Counted from the first letter of the stretch, positions 1 to 12,749 are shown. The stretch is DNA of 64,000 nt from JBGTFE01 sp036403235 (GCA_036403235.1 DASWRI010000035.1:16908-80907), one strand, 5' to 3'. Numbers and translations are program-made. Notes: generated by a model from the letters alone, not told the origin.

Positions 1-285
1 TACTTCGAACTTGTTGGGCAGGAGCGAAGCGAAACGGTCGGAAATGTGCTGCTGGTCGTCGCGCAGAATGTTGACGACAAACGCGTTTGTTTCTTCGAGC
101 GCGTGATGGCTGCCGGTATTTTTGTCGATGCAGACGAGAACGAGCGGCGGCTCGAGCGAGACCGAACAAAACGCGCTGACGGTGATTCCGTGCAGGCGTC
201 CCGATTTGTCTCTGGTCGTCACCACCGTTACGCCGCTGGCAAAGCGTCCGAGCGCGGCACGAAATTCATCTTTGCTGATTGCCAT
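1..285 (-). CDS. Flavin reductase-like domain protein (5' part only, runs off the left edge)
   Basis: Reading the minus strand from an ATG at 285 gives an open frame of 95 codons that leaves the window at base 1, so the C-terminal half is not seen. The N-terminus contains RAALGRFASGVTVVTT, followed by GITVSAFCSVSLEPPLVLVC and an NAFVVNIL segment. These are typical of the flavin reductase-like (FMN-binding split barrel) family, which uses NAD(P)H to reduce flavin for partner monooxygenases or acts as a small flavoenzyme. Seen: the conserved start of the domain. Inferred: the family only; the substrate cannot be told. It is divergent from the prenyl synthase gene at 461, with a palindrome-bearing gap between them. 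Confidence 0.8.
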   Translation of the reverse strand, partial: MAISKDEFRAALGRFASGVTVVTTRDKSGRLHGITVSAFCSVSLEPPLVLVCIDKNTGSHHALEETNAFVVNILRDDQQHISDRFASLLPNKFEV

Positions 286-351
286 AAAAATTGATTTTGC
301 CACATTCGAGATTTAACATTCAAAATTAAAGATTGAAAAGGCGGAAGATGA

Positions 352-396
352 GTCTCAGGTCTTAAGTCGGAAAGCCTTTGACTTTGGACTTGAGAC
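352..396. repeat. Imperfect intergenic palindrome 1
   Basis: Arms at 352-368 (GTCTCAGGTCTTAAGTC) and 380-396 (GACTTTGGACTTGAGAC) pair with a few mismatches. The flanking gap (286-460) also holds short AT-rich words such as GATAATTGATAATTTTGAAT. It is one of a set of unrelated-sequence palindromes in the gaps of the chromosomal part of this window. Confidence 0.5.
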
Positions 397-460
397 TTGT
401 GACTAATCTTTTTGTCTCGTAATTGAAAATTGACCGGCGATAATTGATAATTTTGAATCA

Positions 461-1339
461 ATGAACGATTTAGAAACTTTTTTCGCCGACACGAGCCGAA
501 TCGTCGACGAGAAATTAAACGACCTCATCGCGTCCGTCGAAATTGAGCCGAAACGCCTGTCCGAAGCGATTCGGTGGAGCTTGTTTGCGGGCGGCAAACG
601 CTTTCGCCCGGCGCTCGTTTTGGCGGTCGGAAAGACTTTCGGCGCGCGCCGCGACGAGCTTTTGCGGGCGGCCTGCGCGTTTGAGATGATTCACACGTAT
701 TCGCTCATTCACGACGATTTGCCCGCGATGGACGACGACGATTTGCGGCGCGGGCGCGCGACCTGTCACAAAAAATTCGACGAAGCGACGGCCATTCTGG
801 CGGGCGATATTCTCCAATCGCTGGCGTTTCAGACGATTGCCGGAGACGGAAATTTATCCGCCGAAATCAAAGTCAAACTCGTTTCGGAGCTGGCCGCGGC
901 GGCCGCCAAAATGGTCGAAGGCCAGCAGCTCGACCTCGACGCCGAGGGAAAGTCAATTTCCGTCAGCGAACTGGAATCGATTCATCAAAACAAAACCGGC
1001 GCGCTCGTTTCCGCCGCCGCGCGCGCGGGCGCAGTCGTCGCCGGAGCAGGCGCGAACGAGCTCGAAGCTGTTTCAAATTACGCCGCCTCGCTCGGACTGC
1101 TTTTTCAGATAACCGACGATTTGCTCGACGTGACGCAGACGACCGAAATCCTGGGCAAAACGGCGGGAAAAGATTTAGCTTCGGAAAAAGCGACCTATCC
1201 CGCGCTTTACGGTCTCGAAGAAGCGCGCGCGCTGGCGGAAAAAGTTCACGCCCGGGCGATAGCCGAATTAAATAAGATTGCGAAAGACACGCGTCTTTTG
1301 CGGGATTTGGTCGATTTTATCTTAAAAAGGGAAAAATAA
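461..1339 (+). CDS. ispA: Polyprenyl synthetase, farnesyl/geranylgeranyl diphosphate synthase type
   Basis: The 292-residue protein matches the usual length of short-chain trans-prenyl diphosphate synthases, which condense IPP with allylic diphosphates in the cytoplasm. The first aspartate-rich motif (HDDLPAMDDDDLRRG, D85-D91) and the second (ITDDLLDVT, D219-D223) are both intact, as are GGKRFRP near residue 44 and the KTG near 178. Product length (C15 or C20) cannot be settled by eye. The symbol ispA is by family resemblance. It stands before the exosortase gene with an 80-bp gap. Isoprenoid supply for the lipid carrier of polysaccharide synthesis is a plausible but unproven link. Confidence 0.88.
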   Translation: MNDLETFFADTSRIVDEKLNDLIASVEIEPKRLSEAIRWSLFAGGKRFRPALVLAVGKTFGARRDELLRAACAFEMIHTYSLIHDDLPAMDDDDLRRGRATCHKKFDEATAILAGDILQSLAFQTIAGDGNLSAEIKVKLVSELAAAAAKMVEGQQLDLDAEGKSISVSELESIHQNKTGALVSAAARAGAVVAGAGANELEAVSNYAASLGLLFQITDDLLDVTQTTEILGKTAGKDLASEKATYPALYGLEEARALAEKVHARAIAELNKIAKDTRLLRDLVDFILKREK

Positions 1340-1359
1340 AATTTACCGGAAATCTTTGT

Positions 1360-1365
1360 TATAAT
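1360..1365 (+). promoter_or_regulatory. Possible -10 box ahead of exosortase
   Basis: A perfect TATAAT lies 54 bases before the exosortase start codon. No convincing -35 hexamer is seen at 16-18 bases upstream, so this is a weak candidate promoter. Confidence 0.25.
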
Positions 1366-1418
1366 CCGAAAGACTTGGAAAAAGCGTTCTATTTCGACTT
1401 TTCTTCCTTTTAGTTTCG

Positions 1419-2339
1419 ATGAATTCATCCACGATAAATCATAATAATCTCTGGAAGTCTTTTGCCGTCGCGCTGGCGCTCGTTTTTTTGTATGCGGGCG
1501 TGCTGGCAAAACTCGGCCGGGACTGGTGGGCGGACGAAAATTACTCGCACGGTTTGCTTGTTCCGTTTGTCATCGCGTTTATCGTCTGGTCGGAATTCGA
1601 CGCGCTGAAAACCGTGGCAAAAGCGGCCTCGTTCCGGCTCGGTTTCCCGACGATTCTGCTGGCGCTTTTTATGCTTCTGGGCGGAATTTTGGGCGCTGAA
1701 CTGTTTACGCAGAGAATTTCGTTTGTCTTGATGCTGGCCGGGATTATCGTTTATTTTTTCGGCGCGCGTATTTTGAAATTTCTCGCCGTCCCGTTTCTGC
1801 TTTTGCTTCTCGCCATTCCGATTCCACAGATTATTTTTAACAAAATCGCGTTTCCCTTACAGATTTGGGCGTCGCAGGCGGCGATTTGGGGAATTCGTCT
1901 GTTTGAAGTCGCGTCCGTCAGAAAAGGAAACGTCATCGAGATTTTGCCGCAGGGCGCGACGCAAATCATCGCGCTCGAAGTCGTCGAGGCGTGCAGCGGC
2001 ATCCGCTCTTTGATGACGCTCGTTACGCTCGCTTTGATTCTCGCCTATTTTACGCGCGAACGCGAGAAAGGTTCGTCTCCAAAGTTCTGGAAAAATCTCA
2101 ATTTATGGCGCGCCGCTGCTTTAATGCTTTCGGCGATTCCGATTGCGATTCTGACAAATGCGGCGCGCGTGACGGCGACCGGCGTTTTGACATATTATTA
2201 CGGCAAGCGCGCGACCGAAGACACATGGCACGAATTGGCCGGCTGGCTCGTTTATCTGGTCGCGCTGATTTTATTGATTTTGGTCAATTTTATTTTACGC
2301 TTCGTTTTTGGCAAAATAGCCTCAAACGCCGCAAAATAA
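1419..2339 (+). CDS. xrtA: Exosortase (XrtA/EpsH-type transpeptidase)
   Basis: This is an integral membrane protein of 306 residues with about eight hydrophobic segments. It carries the exosortase catalytic triad: Cys192 in VEACSGIRSL, Arg250 in LTNAARV and His271 in TWHELAGW. Exosortases are believed to cleave PEP-CTERM tails and attach the proteins to a cell-surface polysaccharide or lipid. The neighbours are EpsI, a PrsT-like TPR protein, an ExeA-type ATPase and Wzz, CpsD, sugar-transferase and export genes, which is the classic XrtA exopolysaccharide locus. The subclass symbol is inferred from that context. A candidate substrate (9806-9982) lies in the same cluster. Confidence 0.9.
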   Translation: MNSSTINHNNLWKSFAVALALVFLYAGVLAKLGRDWWADENYSHGLLVPFVIAFIVWSEFDALKTVAKAASFRLGFPTILLALFMLLGGILGAELFTQRISFVLMLAGIIVYFFGARILKFLAVPFLLLLLAIPIPQIIFNKIAFPLQIWASQAAIWGIRLFEVASVRKGNVIEILPQGATQIIALEVVEACSGIRSLMTLVTLALILAYFTREREKGSSPKFWKNLNLWRAAALMLSAIPIAILTNAARVTATGVLTYYYGKRATEDTWHELAGWLVYLVALILLILVNFILRFVFGKIASNAAK

Positions 2340-2360
2340 AAGGGTCAAAATTAATGCCGT

Positions 2361-2492
2361 ATGAAACAAATCTTGTATAAAACTCAGCTCAGGCACGTTA
2401 AAAAAGAACTCGAATTCGTCGGCTTTATGCTTTCCGAAGCGGTTTATGCGCCCGGACGACTGCGTATTACGACAATTAATCCGGAACATTGA
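2361..2492 (+). other. Short open frame of 43 codons, doubtful
   Basis: An ATG at 2361 opens 43 codons with no Shine-Dalgarno sequence. The peptide (MKQILYKTQLRHVKKELEF at its start) matches nothing I recognise. It may be the remnant of a decayed gene or chance. The rest of the gap to 2558 shows no other structure. Confidence 0.15.
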
Positions 2493-2558
2493 CGCCGAAT
2501 TGCGCGTTACAGACTTTAGGTTTTCAAAATCAAAAATTCAAACAGGAAGGATAAAGTT

Positions 2559-6176
<3,618 letters not shown>

Positions 6177-6184
6177 AGAAATTT

Positions 6185-6301
6185 ACCGCAGAGACGCAGA
6201 GAATTTTTAGCCGCGAATAACACGAATTACACTAATAAAAGAAAAAATAATTTGTGTAATTCGTGTTATTCGCGGCCTGTTTTTTCTTAAAATCTCTGCG
6301 G
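6185..6301. repeat. Intergenic palindrome 2 (perfect 23-bp arms)
   Basis: Bases 6210-6232 and 6254-6276 form a perfect 23-bp inverted repeat (GCCGCGAATAACACGAATTA and on). Outside it, CCGCAGAGACGCAGAG is partly matched by TCTCTGCGG. The hairpin lies between the protease stop and the epsI start and may act as a terminator or processing site, or be a mobile palindromic repeat. Confidence 0.75.
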
Positions 6302-6379
6302 CAAAAGGCGGGAAAACGGCGGCGATTGAACTTTTATTATCAATTGGCGGAGAATCAAAGGAAATATAGTCCCGCAAAA

Positions 6380-7042
6380 ATGAAGGAAATCGATTCACAA
6401 ATCTCAAATCGCAAGTTCTGGCTTTTGCTCGTCGTGTTATGCGTCGGCGCGGTTTTTATTAATTGGTTCGAGCGGCGCGGCGAAGCTGAAGTCGAGAGAA
6501 AAGCGCTTTCGTCCGTTCCGCAAAAACTCGGCGAATGGCGGCAGAAAGGCGACGAGATTCGTTTTGACGCGCAGACCGAAAGCGTTCTCCGAACAAGCGA
6601 TTACACGATGCGCGAATATTACGCTGCGGACGGGCGCGAGGCGAACGTTTACGTCGGCTATTACGCTTCGCAGCGCTCGGGCGCGACTTATCACAGCCCG
6701 CAGAACTGTCTGCCCGGCGCGGGCTGGATAATGAAAGAGCCGGAGCGCATCGAAATCAAAACTCCGTCGGGAAAAGCCTTCACGGCCAATCGTTTTATTA
6801 TCGAAAACGGCATTTACAAAGAAGTTCTGATTTACTGGTACGAAGGCCGCGGACGCATCGAAGCCGACGAATACAAAGATAAAATCTACACAATCTGGGA
6901 CAGCGTCTGGCGCAGAAGAAGCGACGGCGCGATGGTGCGCGTGATGACCTCGGTCGGCGACGACGAGCAGGAATCGACGCGCGTCGCCATCGACCTTTCC
7001 GCGCAGCTCGCCGATAAGCTTTCCGAATTCATCCCCGAATAA
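6380..7042 (+). CDS. epsI: EpsI family exosortase-associated protein
   Basis: The 220-residue protein has one N-terminal membrane anchor (FWLLLVVLCVGAVFINWF) and an outer domain. That domain contains the EpsI hallmark HSPQNCLPGAGW, with its conserved Cys, and later YWYEGRGR. EpsI domains accompany or are fused to exosortases and are needed for exopolysaccharide production; the biochemical role is unclear. The frame stays open upstream to 6263, but that stretch is inside palindrome 2. The ATG at 6380, just before the membrane anchor, is therefore the better start. Confidence 0.88.
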   Translation: MKEIDSQISNRKFWLLLVVLCVGAVFINWFERRGEAEVERKALSSVPQKLGEWRQKGDEIRFDAQTESVLRTSDYTMREYYAADGREANVYVGYYASQRSGATYHSPQNCLPGAGWIMKEPERIEIKTPSGKAFTANRFIIENGIYKEVLIYWYEGRGRIEADEYKDKIYTIWDSVWRRRSDGAMVRVMTSVGDDEQESTRVAIDLSAQLADKLSEFIPE

Positions 7043-7050
7043 GATAATTC

Positions 7051-7114
7051 ACCGCAGAGACACGGAGACACGGAGAAAATATTAAAAATCTCTGTGCCTC
7101 CGTGTCTCTGTGGT
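7051..7114. repeat. Intergenic palindrome 3
   Basis: Arms 7051-7076 (ACCGCAGAGACACGGAGACA and on) and 7089-7114 pair over 26 bases with three mismatches, just after the epsI stop. The words resemble part of palindrome 2 (CCGCAGAGACGCAGAG) but differ in detail. Confidence 0.7.
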
Positions 7115-7406
7115 TAAAATTCTTTTTTATCTCAAGCGCCGTAAGGATTTTTCTGAAATTTGCTCTCGATTATCAATTTGTTTTAATGCCAGCCAAAAGT
7201 TGGTTGTTTCTTTCGAGCCGGGAGAATTTTTTGAACGGCTTAAATTCTTGAAAATTAACTTTGATATTTCCTTAAATTCTGCGGAAAAGATTTGCCCCTT
7301 TTCCGCAGATTGAAAAAATCGGCGAAAACGAGTTTTGCGGTCATTGCCCCGACTGCCAAAAACGAAAGCCGCAAAATTTCAGCCGGAGGAAATTGCTTTT
7401 ACTAAA
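7115..7406. other. Gap before the TPR lipoprotein gene
   Basis: The stretch is more AT-rich than its surroundings and contains a 67-codon open frame (7110-7313) that starts inside the palindrome and lacks a ribosome site. I see no gene. GGAGGA at 7385-7390 lies 16 bases before the next start, farther than usual. Confidence 0.4.
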
Positions 7407-9785
7407 ATGATATATAGAGAGTGCCAGTTTTTTTCATTTAAGTTCCTGCTCGCCGTGACTTTAATCGGCGCAAGTCTTTTTTTCGTCTCCTGCAACGCAT
7501 CCAAAGATAAACACATCGCGCGCGGCGAAGAATATTTGCAAAAACGCAAATTCGAAGAAGCCTTGATGGAATTTCGCGCCGCCGCCGACATCGACAAAGA
7601 TTCGGCTAGTGCGCAATGGGGACTCGCCCGCGCCTACGAAAATCTCGGACAATACTACGAAACGGTCGACGCGCTGCAAAAGGTCGGGAATCTGAATCCC
7701 GGAAATCTCGACGCGCGCGCCAAGCTCGGCAATTATTTTCTGTTGAGCACGCCGCCGCAACTCGAGGAGACGCAAAAAATTATCGACGACATTCTCGCCC
7801 GCGACGGGAGCTTTGTCGAAGGTCACGTTTTAAAGGCGAGCCTTTTGTCCGTCCAGTCAAAATCGGAAAAGGAAATTCTGGACGTTTTTAATCAAGCCGT
7901 CGCCATCAATCCGAACCGCACCGAAACTTATCTCAGTCTTTCGCGCTATTTTATGAAGTCGGGCAAACCGGACGAAGCCGAAAAGACGATTCAAAAAGGA
8001 ATCTCGGTCAACGCGCAGGCCGCTTCGGGCTATATCGAATACGGCCGATTTTTGGATTATTCCGCTCGTCCGCAGGAAGCCGAAGCGCAGTTTAAGAAAG
8101 CGTCCGAAGTCGAGCCCGCCAACATTGAGGCGCGCGAGGCGATTGCCTCGTTTTACATCACGCAGAAGCGGCTCGACAAGGCGGAAGCCGTTTATCAGGA
8201 ATTGGTAAAAATTCAGGAAAACAGTCCCGAAAGTCGTCTCCAATTAGCAAATTTTTACGCGCAGAACAAGCGCGAAGACGACGCCATCGGCGTGCTTAAT
8301 CAAATTATCTCTGAAAAACCCGAGTACGTTCGCGCGCGTTATCGTCTCGGCGAAATTTATCTCGACCGCAAGGAATACGAAAACGTCAACGCGCAAACCA
8401 ACGAGCTTCTGAAATTAAATGACGACGACACGCAGGCTTTGATGCTGCGCGCGCGCGTTCGCCTGCAGGAAAACAAGGCGGAAGAAGCAATCAAGGATTT
8501 GGAAGACGTTTTGAAAAAACTGCCGAGCTACCGCGACGGTTTGTATTTTATGACGCAGGCGCGGCTCGCGCTCGGGCAGGTTGACCAGGCGCGCGCGTTT
8601 ATCGGCGATTTGGAAAAATATCACCCGAATTACTTAAAGACCAGACTCGTCAAAATCCAGGCCAGCTTTGCCGCCGGAGAAACGGAAAACGCGCTTCGCC
8701 AGTCCAATGAATTGCTCGACGCGGCGCGAAGCGCCAACCCGACGACGGAAAACACGGCGCGCGATTTGTCGGAGCTGAGAGTTCGCGCTCTATCTTCGCG
8801 CGGTCAGGCGTATCTCGATTTGGGAAAATTGACGGAAGCGAGAGCCGATTTTGAAGAAATTATGCGCGCCGCGCCGACTTCTTCGACGGCGATGATTAAT
8901 CTCGCGAAAGTCGCGGCCGCCGAAGGAAAATTACCCGAAGCTCTGGATTTATATGAAAAAGCGCTTGCCTCCGATGCGAAAAATTTTGACGCATTGAGCG
9001 GTTCGGTCGCTATTTTAAGCCGCCAGAAACAATTTGCCCCGGCGCACGCCAGAGTCGATAAAGCGCTGGCCGAAAACGAAAACCAAAAAGACATTTTGCC
9101 CGCTTTGCATTATTTGAAATCCGACGTTTTTACGGCCGAGAAAAATATCGAATCGGCCGAAGCCGAGCTCAAAAAAGCGATTGAAATCGACGAGGGATAT
9201 CTGCCCGCGTATTCGGCTTACGCTTCGATTCTGGTCGCGCGAAATCAGACCGACGCGGCGATTGAACAATACAAAAAAGTCGTCGAAAAGAAACCTTCGG
9301 CCAGCATTTACACATTAATCGGAATTTTGGAAGACACGCGCTCGAACTCGTCGGAAGCGGAGAAACATTACCGCAAAGCGCTGGAAATCGCGCCCGACGC
9401 GACGATTGCGGCAAACAATCTGGCGTGGCTGATTACGGAAACGGGCGGAAATCTCGACGAAGCTTTGATGCTCTCGCAGGCGGTCGTTAAAAGAACGGCG
9501 AACAACGCCGGATTTTACGACACGCTCGGCTGGGTTTATTTCAAAAAAGGCTTGTATTCTCAGGCGGTCGAGCAGTTCAAAAAAGCCGTTGCGACCGACG
9601 CGCTCGATGCCGGACGAGTCGGGCAAAATCCGAATCCGGCTTATCGCCTGCGTCTCGGAATGGCGCTCGCGTCGGCCGGCGATAAAATGTCGGCGCGCAG
9701 GGAAGTCGAGAATTCTCTGCAAAACGAAAAAAGCCTGAGCGGGCAGGAAGCGCAGGACGCGCGAAATCTGCTGGCGCGGCTTTAA
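7407..9785 (+). CDS. TPR-repeat lipoprotein, PrsT-like, of the exosortase locus
   Basis: From the ATG at 7407 the protein has a lipoprotein signal (hydrophobic stretch then lipobox FFVSC, lipidated Cys near residue 24). About eighteen tetratricopeptide units cover the rest of its roughly 790 residues (for example ARGEEYLQKRKFEEALMEF near the start and GWVYFKKGLYSQAVEQFKKA near the end). In XrtA loci a large TPR lipoprotein, PrsT, occupies this position and probably scaffolds polysaccharide or PEP-CTERM protein export. The open frame extends to 7335, but the upstream codons are not signal-peptide-like. Exact family membership would need a profile search. Confidence 0.82.
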   Translation: MIYRECQFFSFKFLLAVTLIGASLFFVSCNASKDKHIARGEEYLQKRKFEEALMEFRAAADIDKDSASAQWGLARAYENLGQYYETVDALQKVGNLNPGNLDARAKLGNYFLLSTPPQLEETQKIIDDILARDGSFVEGHVLKASLLSVQSKSEKEILDVFNQAVAINPNRTETYLSLSRYFMKSGKPDEAEKTIQKGISVNAQAASGYIEYGRFLDYSARPQEAEAQFKKASEVEPANIEAREAIASFYITQKRLDKAEAVYQELVKIQENSPESRLQLANFYAQNKREDDAIGVLNQIISEKPEYVRARYRLGEIYLDRKEYENVNAQTNELLKLNDDDTQALMLRARVRLQENKAEEAIKDLEDVLKKLPSYRDGLYFMTQARLALGQVDQARAFIGDLEKYHPNYLKTRLVKIQASFAAGETENALRQSNELLDAARSANPTTENTARDLSELRVRALSSRGQAYLDLGKLTEARADFEEIMRAAPTSSTAMINLAKVAAAEGKLPEALDLYEKALASDAKNFDALSGSVAILSRQKQFAPAHARVDKALAENENQKDILPALHYLKSDVFTAEKNIESAEAELKKAIEIDEGYLPAYSAYASILVARNQTDAAIEQYKKVVEKKPSASIYTLIGILEDTRSNSSEAEKHYRKALEIAPDATIAANNLAWLITETGGNLDEALMLSQAVVKRTANNAGFYDTLGWVYFKKGLYSQAVEQFKKAVATDALDAGRVGQNPNPAYRLRLGMALASAGDKMSARREVENSLQNEKSLSGQEAQDARNLLARL

Positions 9786-9805
9786 CCCGAGAGGAAAATT
9801 GAAAA

Positions 9806-9982
9806 ATGTTTGCGATTGCGGTTTTTTTAGAAGTAACGAATCAAAATTTGCTTTTGGGAGTCATTCCCGAATCGCTCGGCTTACTGCTTTTCGGCGTCGG
9901 CCTGATAGCGTTGACAGCGAGTCTGCGCCGGATTTTAAGCCGCGTCGAGGGCGTCAAAGACGAAAAACGAGTAAAGCATTAA
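9806..9982 (+). CDS. 58-residue PEP-CTERM-like anchor mini-protein
   Basis: A short gene with GAGGAAA about 10 bases upstream sits between the TPR protein and the Wzz gene. After 18 residues the protein reads VIPESLGLLLFGVGLIALT and then SLRRILSR. That is a Pro-Glu-Ser motif, a single 17-residue membrane segment and a basic tail, which is the tripartite layout of a PEP-CTERM sorting signal with Ser in place of the second Pro. Almost nothing else is left of the protein. It may be a minimal exosortase substrate, a decoy or regulator, or simply a small membrane protein that resembles one. The locus makes the first reading attractive. Confidence 0.55.
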   Translation: MFAIAVFLEVTNQNLLLGVIPESLGLLLFGVGLIALTASLRRILSRVEGVKDEKRVKH

Positions 9983-10002
9983 TTTAACAGGACGAAACAC
10001 AG

Positions 10003-11664
10003 ATGAGCGTTGAATTTAGACAAAGAAAAGCAGGCGAATATATAAAGGCGGTGAAACGCCGGAAATGGCTGATTATGCTGCCCGTGCTGACGATGACGAT
10101 GGCCATCGGCTATGTCGTTTACAAGCTGCCGAGCGTTTACGAATCAAAATCGCTTTTGACCGTCAAGCCGCCGCAGATTTCCGAAAAAGTCGTCATGTCT
10201 TTGTCGGACGAAGATTTATCGCAACGTCTGCAGACGATTAACACGGAAGTTTTGAGCCGCAATTCGCTCGAGCCGATGGTGCAGAAATACGAGCTTTTCA
10301 AACTGGAAAAAGACGCCGGTATGGATATGGCTCTGATTATCGAGAAAATGTATAAAAACATCACGGTCGAAGTCGAAAAAAGCGAGGACAGGGAAAAAGT
10401 CGCGTCTTTTTCAATCAAATACCGCGACCGCTCGCCCGAAGCCGCGCGCAACGTGACGGCCGAGCTCGCCAGCAAATACGTCAACGCGCAGGTTTTGCAG
10501 TCGACCGTAAGCGCCGAAAATACGCGCGATTTCCTGGAAAATCAGCTTAATCTGGCCAAACAGGAACTGGACAAAAAGGACAAGGAACGGCTCAACGTGA
10601 TGATGCAGAACGTCGATATTCTGCCCGAAGCCGTCCAGGGCTTGATTGCCCAGCGCGATGGTCTGCAAAAGCGCGAGGAAACGATTTCCAAAGATAAACA
10701 AAATTTGATTACCGAAAAAGGCCGGCTCAATGACAGCATTCGTTATCTGAACAGCCAGGCGCGAATGATGGAAGATTACGACGACAAACAGGCCGAAGTG
10801 CAGATGCAGCAGGCGGTTCAAGTTGAAGACACGCCCGCCTACGCGCAGTTAATTCAAAAACGCGCGGAGCTGCGCGCAAAATTGGAAAAGCTGCAAACGT
10901 CTTTAAGAGATAAGCATCCCGACGTTGTCGCCGCCAAAAACGAAATTGATAAGGTCAATGACGAAATAGAAGGACTTTCGAAAAATACGCAGAGGCGAAT
11001 CGACAACGTCAAACAAGCCAATGCGCTCAAGACCGAAGTGCAAAAGAAAAACGTCGATTTGGAAAAGGAAAAAGCGGAAAGCCAAATCGCTCTGATTGAC
11101 CAGCAATTGACGACAAAGGACGAGGAGATGAAGCAGAACGCGGCGCAGATTGCGCAGATTGACGAAAAAATCAACGCTTCGCCGAACGTCAAAGTCGCGC
11201 TCGAAGGCATCAACACGCAGTATCAATCGGCGAAACAAACCTACGATGAGCTTTTGAAAAAGAAAAACGACGCGGCGCTCGTCGTCGGGCGCGAAATCGA
11301 CGGGCAGGGCGAAACCGTCCGCGTCGTCGATACGGCCAATCTGCCGCAGTCGCCGGTCGCGCCGAAACGCTTTCTGCTGACCGCTCTGGGCGCTGCTATC
11401 GGCTTAGTTATCGGTTTGCTTTTGGCCGGGATTTTCGAGATTCCGCGTTTGTTTAAGATTCAAAATATTGAAGACGCAAAGCATTACACGGGACTTCCGG
11501 TGCTCGCCTCCGTCCCGCCGCTTCTTTCTTACAACGAAAAAGCGTGGCGCGCGCGGGCGCACTGGATGAAAGTTTTGATGGGAACGGCGGCGGCCATTAC
11601 CGCAATCCCCGTAATTGCGATGATTCTACAGGCGACGAGAATTTTTGAGCGTCTGGTTTCTTAG
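10003..11664 (+). CDS. Polysaccharide chain-length determinant (Wzz/GumC type)
   Basis: The 553-residue inner-membrane protein has a first TM near residues 25-43 and a Wzz-like periplasmic domain. A long coiled coil follows (about residues 170-420, rich in Gln, Lys and Glu). A second TM lies near 455-478 after the Pro-rich LPQSPVAPKRF that precedes TM2 in this family. An extra hydrophobic helix is found near 520-540. Such proteins set polymer length and couple export to a BY-kinase; here the kinase is a separate gene two genes downstream. The AAPKRF-like region, the coiled coil and the gene order support assignment to the XrtA polysaccharide system. Confidence 0.88.
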   Translation: MSVEFRQRKAGEYIKAVKRRKWLIMLPVLTMTMAIGYVVYKLPSVYESKSLLTVKPPQISEKVVMSLSDEDLSQRLQTINTEVLSRNSLEPMVQKYELFKLEKDAGMDMALIIEKMYKNITVEVEKSEDREKVASFSIKYRDRSPEAARNVTAELASKYVNAQVLQSTVSAENTRDFLENQLNLAKQELDKKDKERLNVMMQNVDILPEAVQGLIAQRDGLQKREETISKDKQNLITEKGRLNDSIRYLNSQARMMEDYDDKQAEVQMQQAVQVEDTPAYAQLIQKRAELRAKLEKLQTSLRDKHPDVVAAKNEIDKVNDEIEGLSKNTQRRIDNVKQANALKTEVQKKNVDLEKEKAESQIALIDQQLTTKDEEMKQNAAQIAQIDEKINASPNVKVALEGINTQYQSAKQTYDELLKKKNDAALVVGREIDGQGETVRVVDTANLPQSPVAPKRFLLTALGAAIGLVIGLLLAGIFEIPRLFKIQNIEDAKHYTGLPVLASVPPLLSYNEKAWRARAHWMKVLMGTAAAITAIPVIAMILQATRIFERLVS

Positions 11665-11675
11665 GAGAAGAGAAT

Positions 11676-12743
11676 ATGTACAAAGAATTTTTCGGATTAG
11701 AAGACGTACCGTTTACATTGACGCCCGACCCGCGTTTTATCGTGTTCACGCCGAGTTACAACGAGGTTTTGGCGAGTCTCTATTACGGACTCGAAAACGC
11801 CAAAGGCTTAATCGTTCTGACGGGCGAAGTCGGAACCGGGAAAACGACGGCGCTGCGCTGGATTTTGCGAAGACTCGATTCTTCGGTGCTGGCGGCGTAT
11901 GTGTTTAATCCGCGTCTTTCGATTGACGAATTTTATCACCACGTCACGCAGATGCTCGGCATCCGCGACTGGTCAAACAAGGCGGAGCTTCTTCAGGAAA
12001 TGGGCAAAGTTTTGGAATCGCGTCACGCGCGCGGGCTGCGGACGGTTTTAATCATCGACGAAGCGCACGAGCTTTCCGATTACGTTTTGGAAGAAATTCG
12101 CCTGCTTTTGAATTTCGAATCGGATAACGCCAAACATCTGCAAATCGTTTTGACCGGACAGCCCGAGCTGCGCGAAAAGCTCAACCAGCCGAATCTGCGC
12201 CAGCTCAAACAGCGCGTCGCGCTGCGCTGCAAAATGCACCAGCTGCCGAACACGGACGAGGTCGAGCGCTATATCACCGAGCGGCTTTTAATCGCCGGAA
12301 GCGACCAGCCGAATATTTTCACGCCCGGCGCGATTGATTTTATCTTTCAATGCTCGGAAGGAATTCCGCGCCAGATAAACAATCTCTGCGACAACGCTTT
12401 GATTACGGCTTATGCCGCGGGCGAGCAGGTTATCGGCAGACAGATTATCGAAGAAGTCGCCGACAATCTCGACCTGCTGCCGCGCAACGAAGCGCTCGCC
12501 GCGCAGGAAAAACCCGTGGAAAACATAAATTCCGCGAGAGTTTTAACCGCCGAAGCGCGCGAAGAGCTTTGGAAAAATCAAAACCGGACAGAGCCCGCCG
12601 CGCCGAAAAAATTTCAGGCCGGAGCGGTAAACGGTGCGGCTAACGGAAACGGCAAAATAAACGGCAACGGGAAACATCGCCCGTTTGACGATTTGGACGA
12701 CGATATAAATCTGGAAATCGGTGACATCGGCGGGTTTTATTAA
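11676..12743 (+). CDS. ExeA-type AAA ATPase of exosortase/polysaccharide loci
   Basis: The protein has 355 residues. It begins MYKEFFGLEDVPFTLTPDPR, the standard opening of the ExeA/GspA-like AAA_22 ATPases. A Walker A GEVGTGKTT lies near residue 47, Walker B VLIIDEAHEL near 125, and sensor/arginine segments (LTGQPELREKL) follow. The last 80 residues are low-complexity (Asn/Gly repeats). Members of this branch are regularly found next to XrtA and chain-length genes; the exact role is not established. A strong ribosome site (AGGAGAAGAG) precedes the ATG 12 bp after the Wzz stop, so the two are probably cotranscribed. Confidence 0.87.
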   Translation: MYKEFFGLEDVPFTLTPDPRFIVFTPSYNEVLASLYYGLENAKGLIVLTGEVGTGKTTALRWILRRLDSSVLAAYVFNPRLSIDEFYHHVTQMLGIRDWSNKAELLQEMGKVLESRHARGLRTVLIIDEAHELSDYVLEEIRLLLNFESDNAKHLQIVLTGQPELREKLNQPNLRQLKQRVALRCKMHQLPNTDEVERYITERLLIAGSDQPNIFTPGAIDFIFQCSEGIPRQINNLCDNALITAYAAGEQVIGRQIIEEVADNLDLLPRNEALAAQEKPVENINSARVLTAEAREELWKNQNRTEPAAPKKFQAGAVNGAANGNGKINGNGKHRPFDDLDDDINLEIGDIGGFY

Positions 12744-12749
12744 AGCTCC

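Noticed and set aside
7110..7313. 67-codon open frame before the TPR lipoprotein gene
   Set aside because: It starts inside a palindrome, has no ribosome site, and its peptide has no recognisable domain or protein-like signature.
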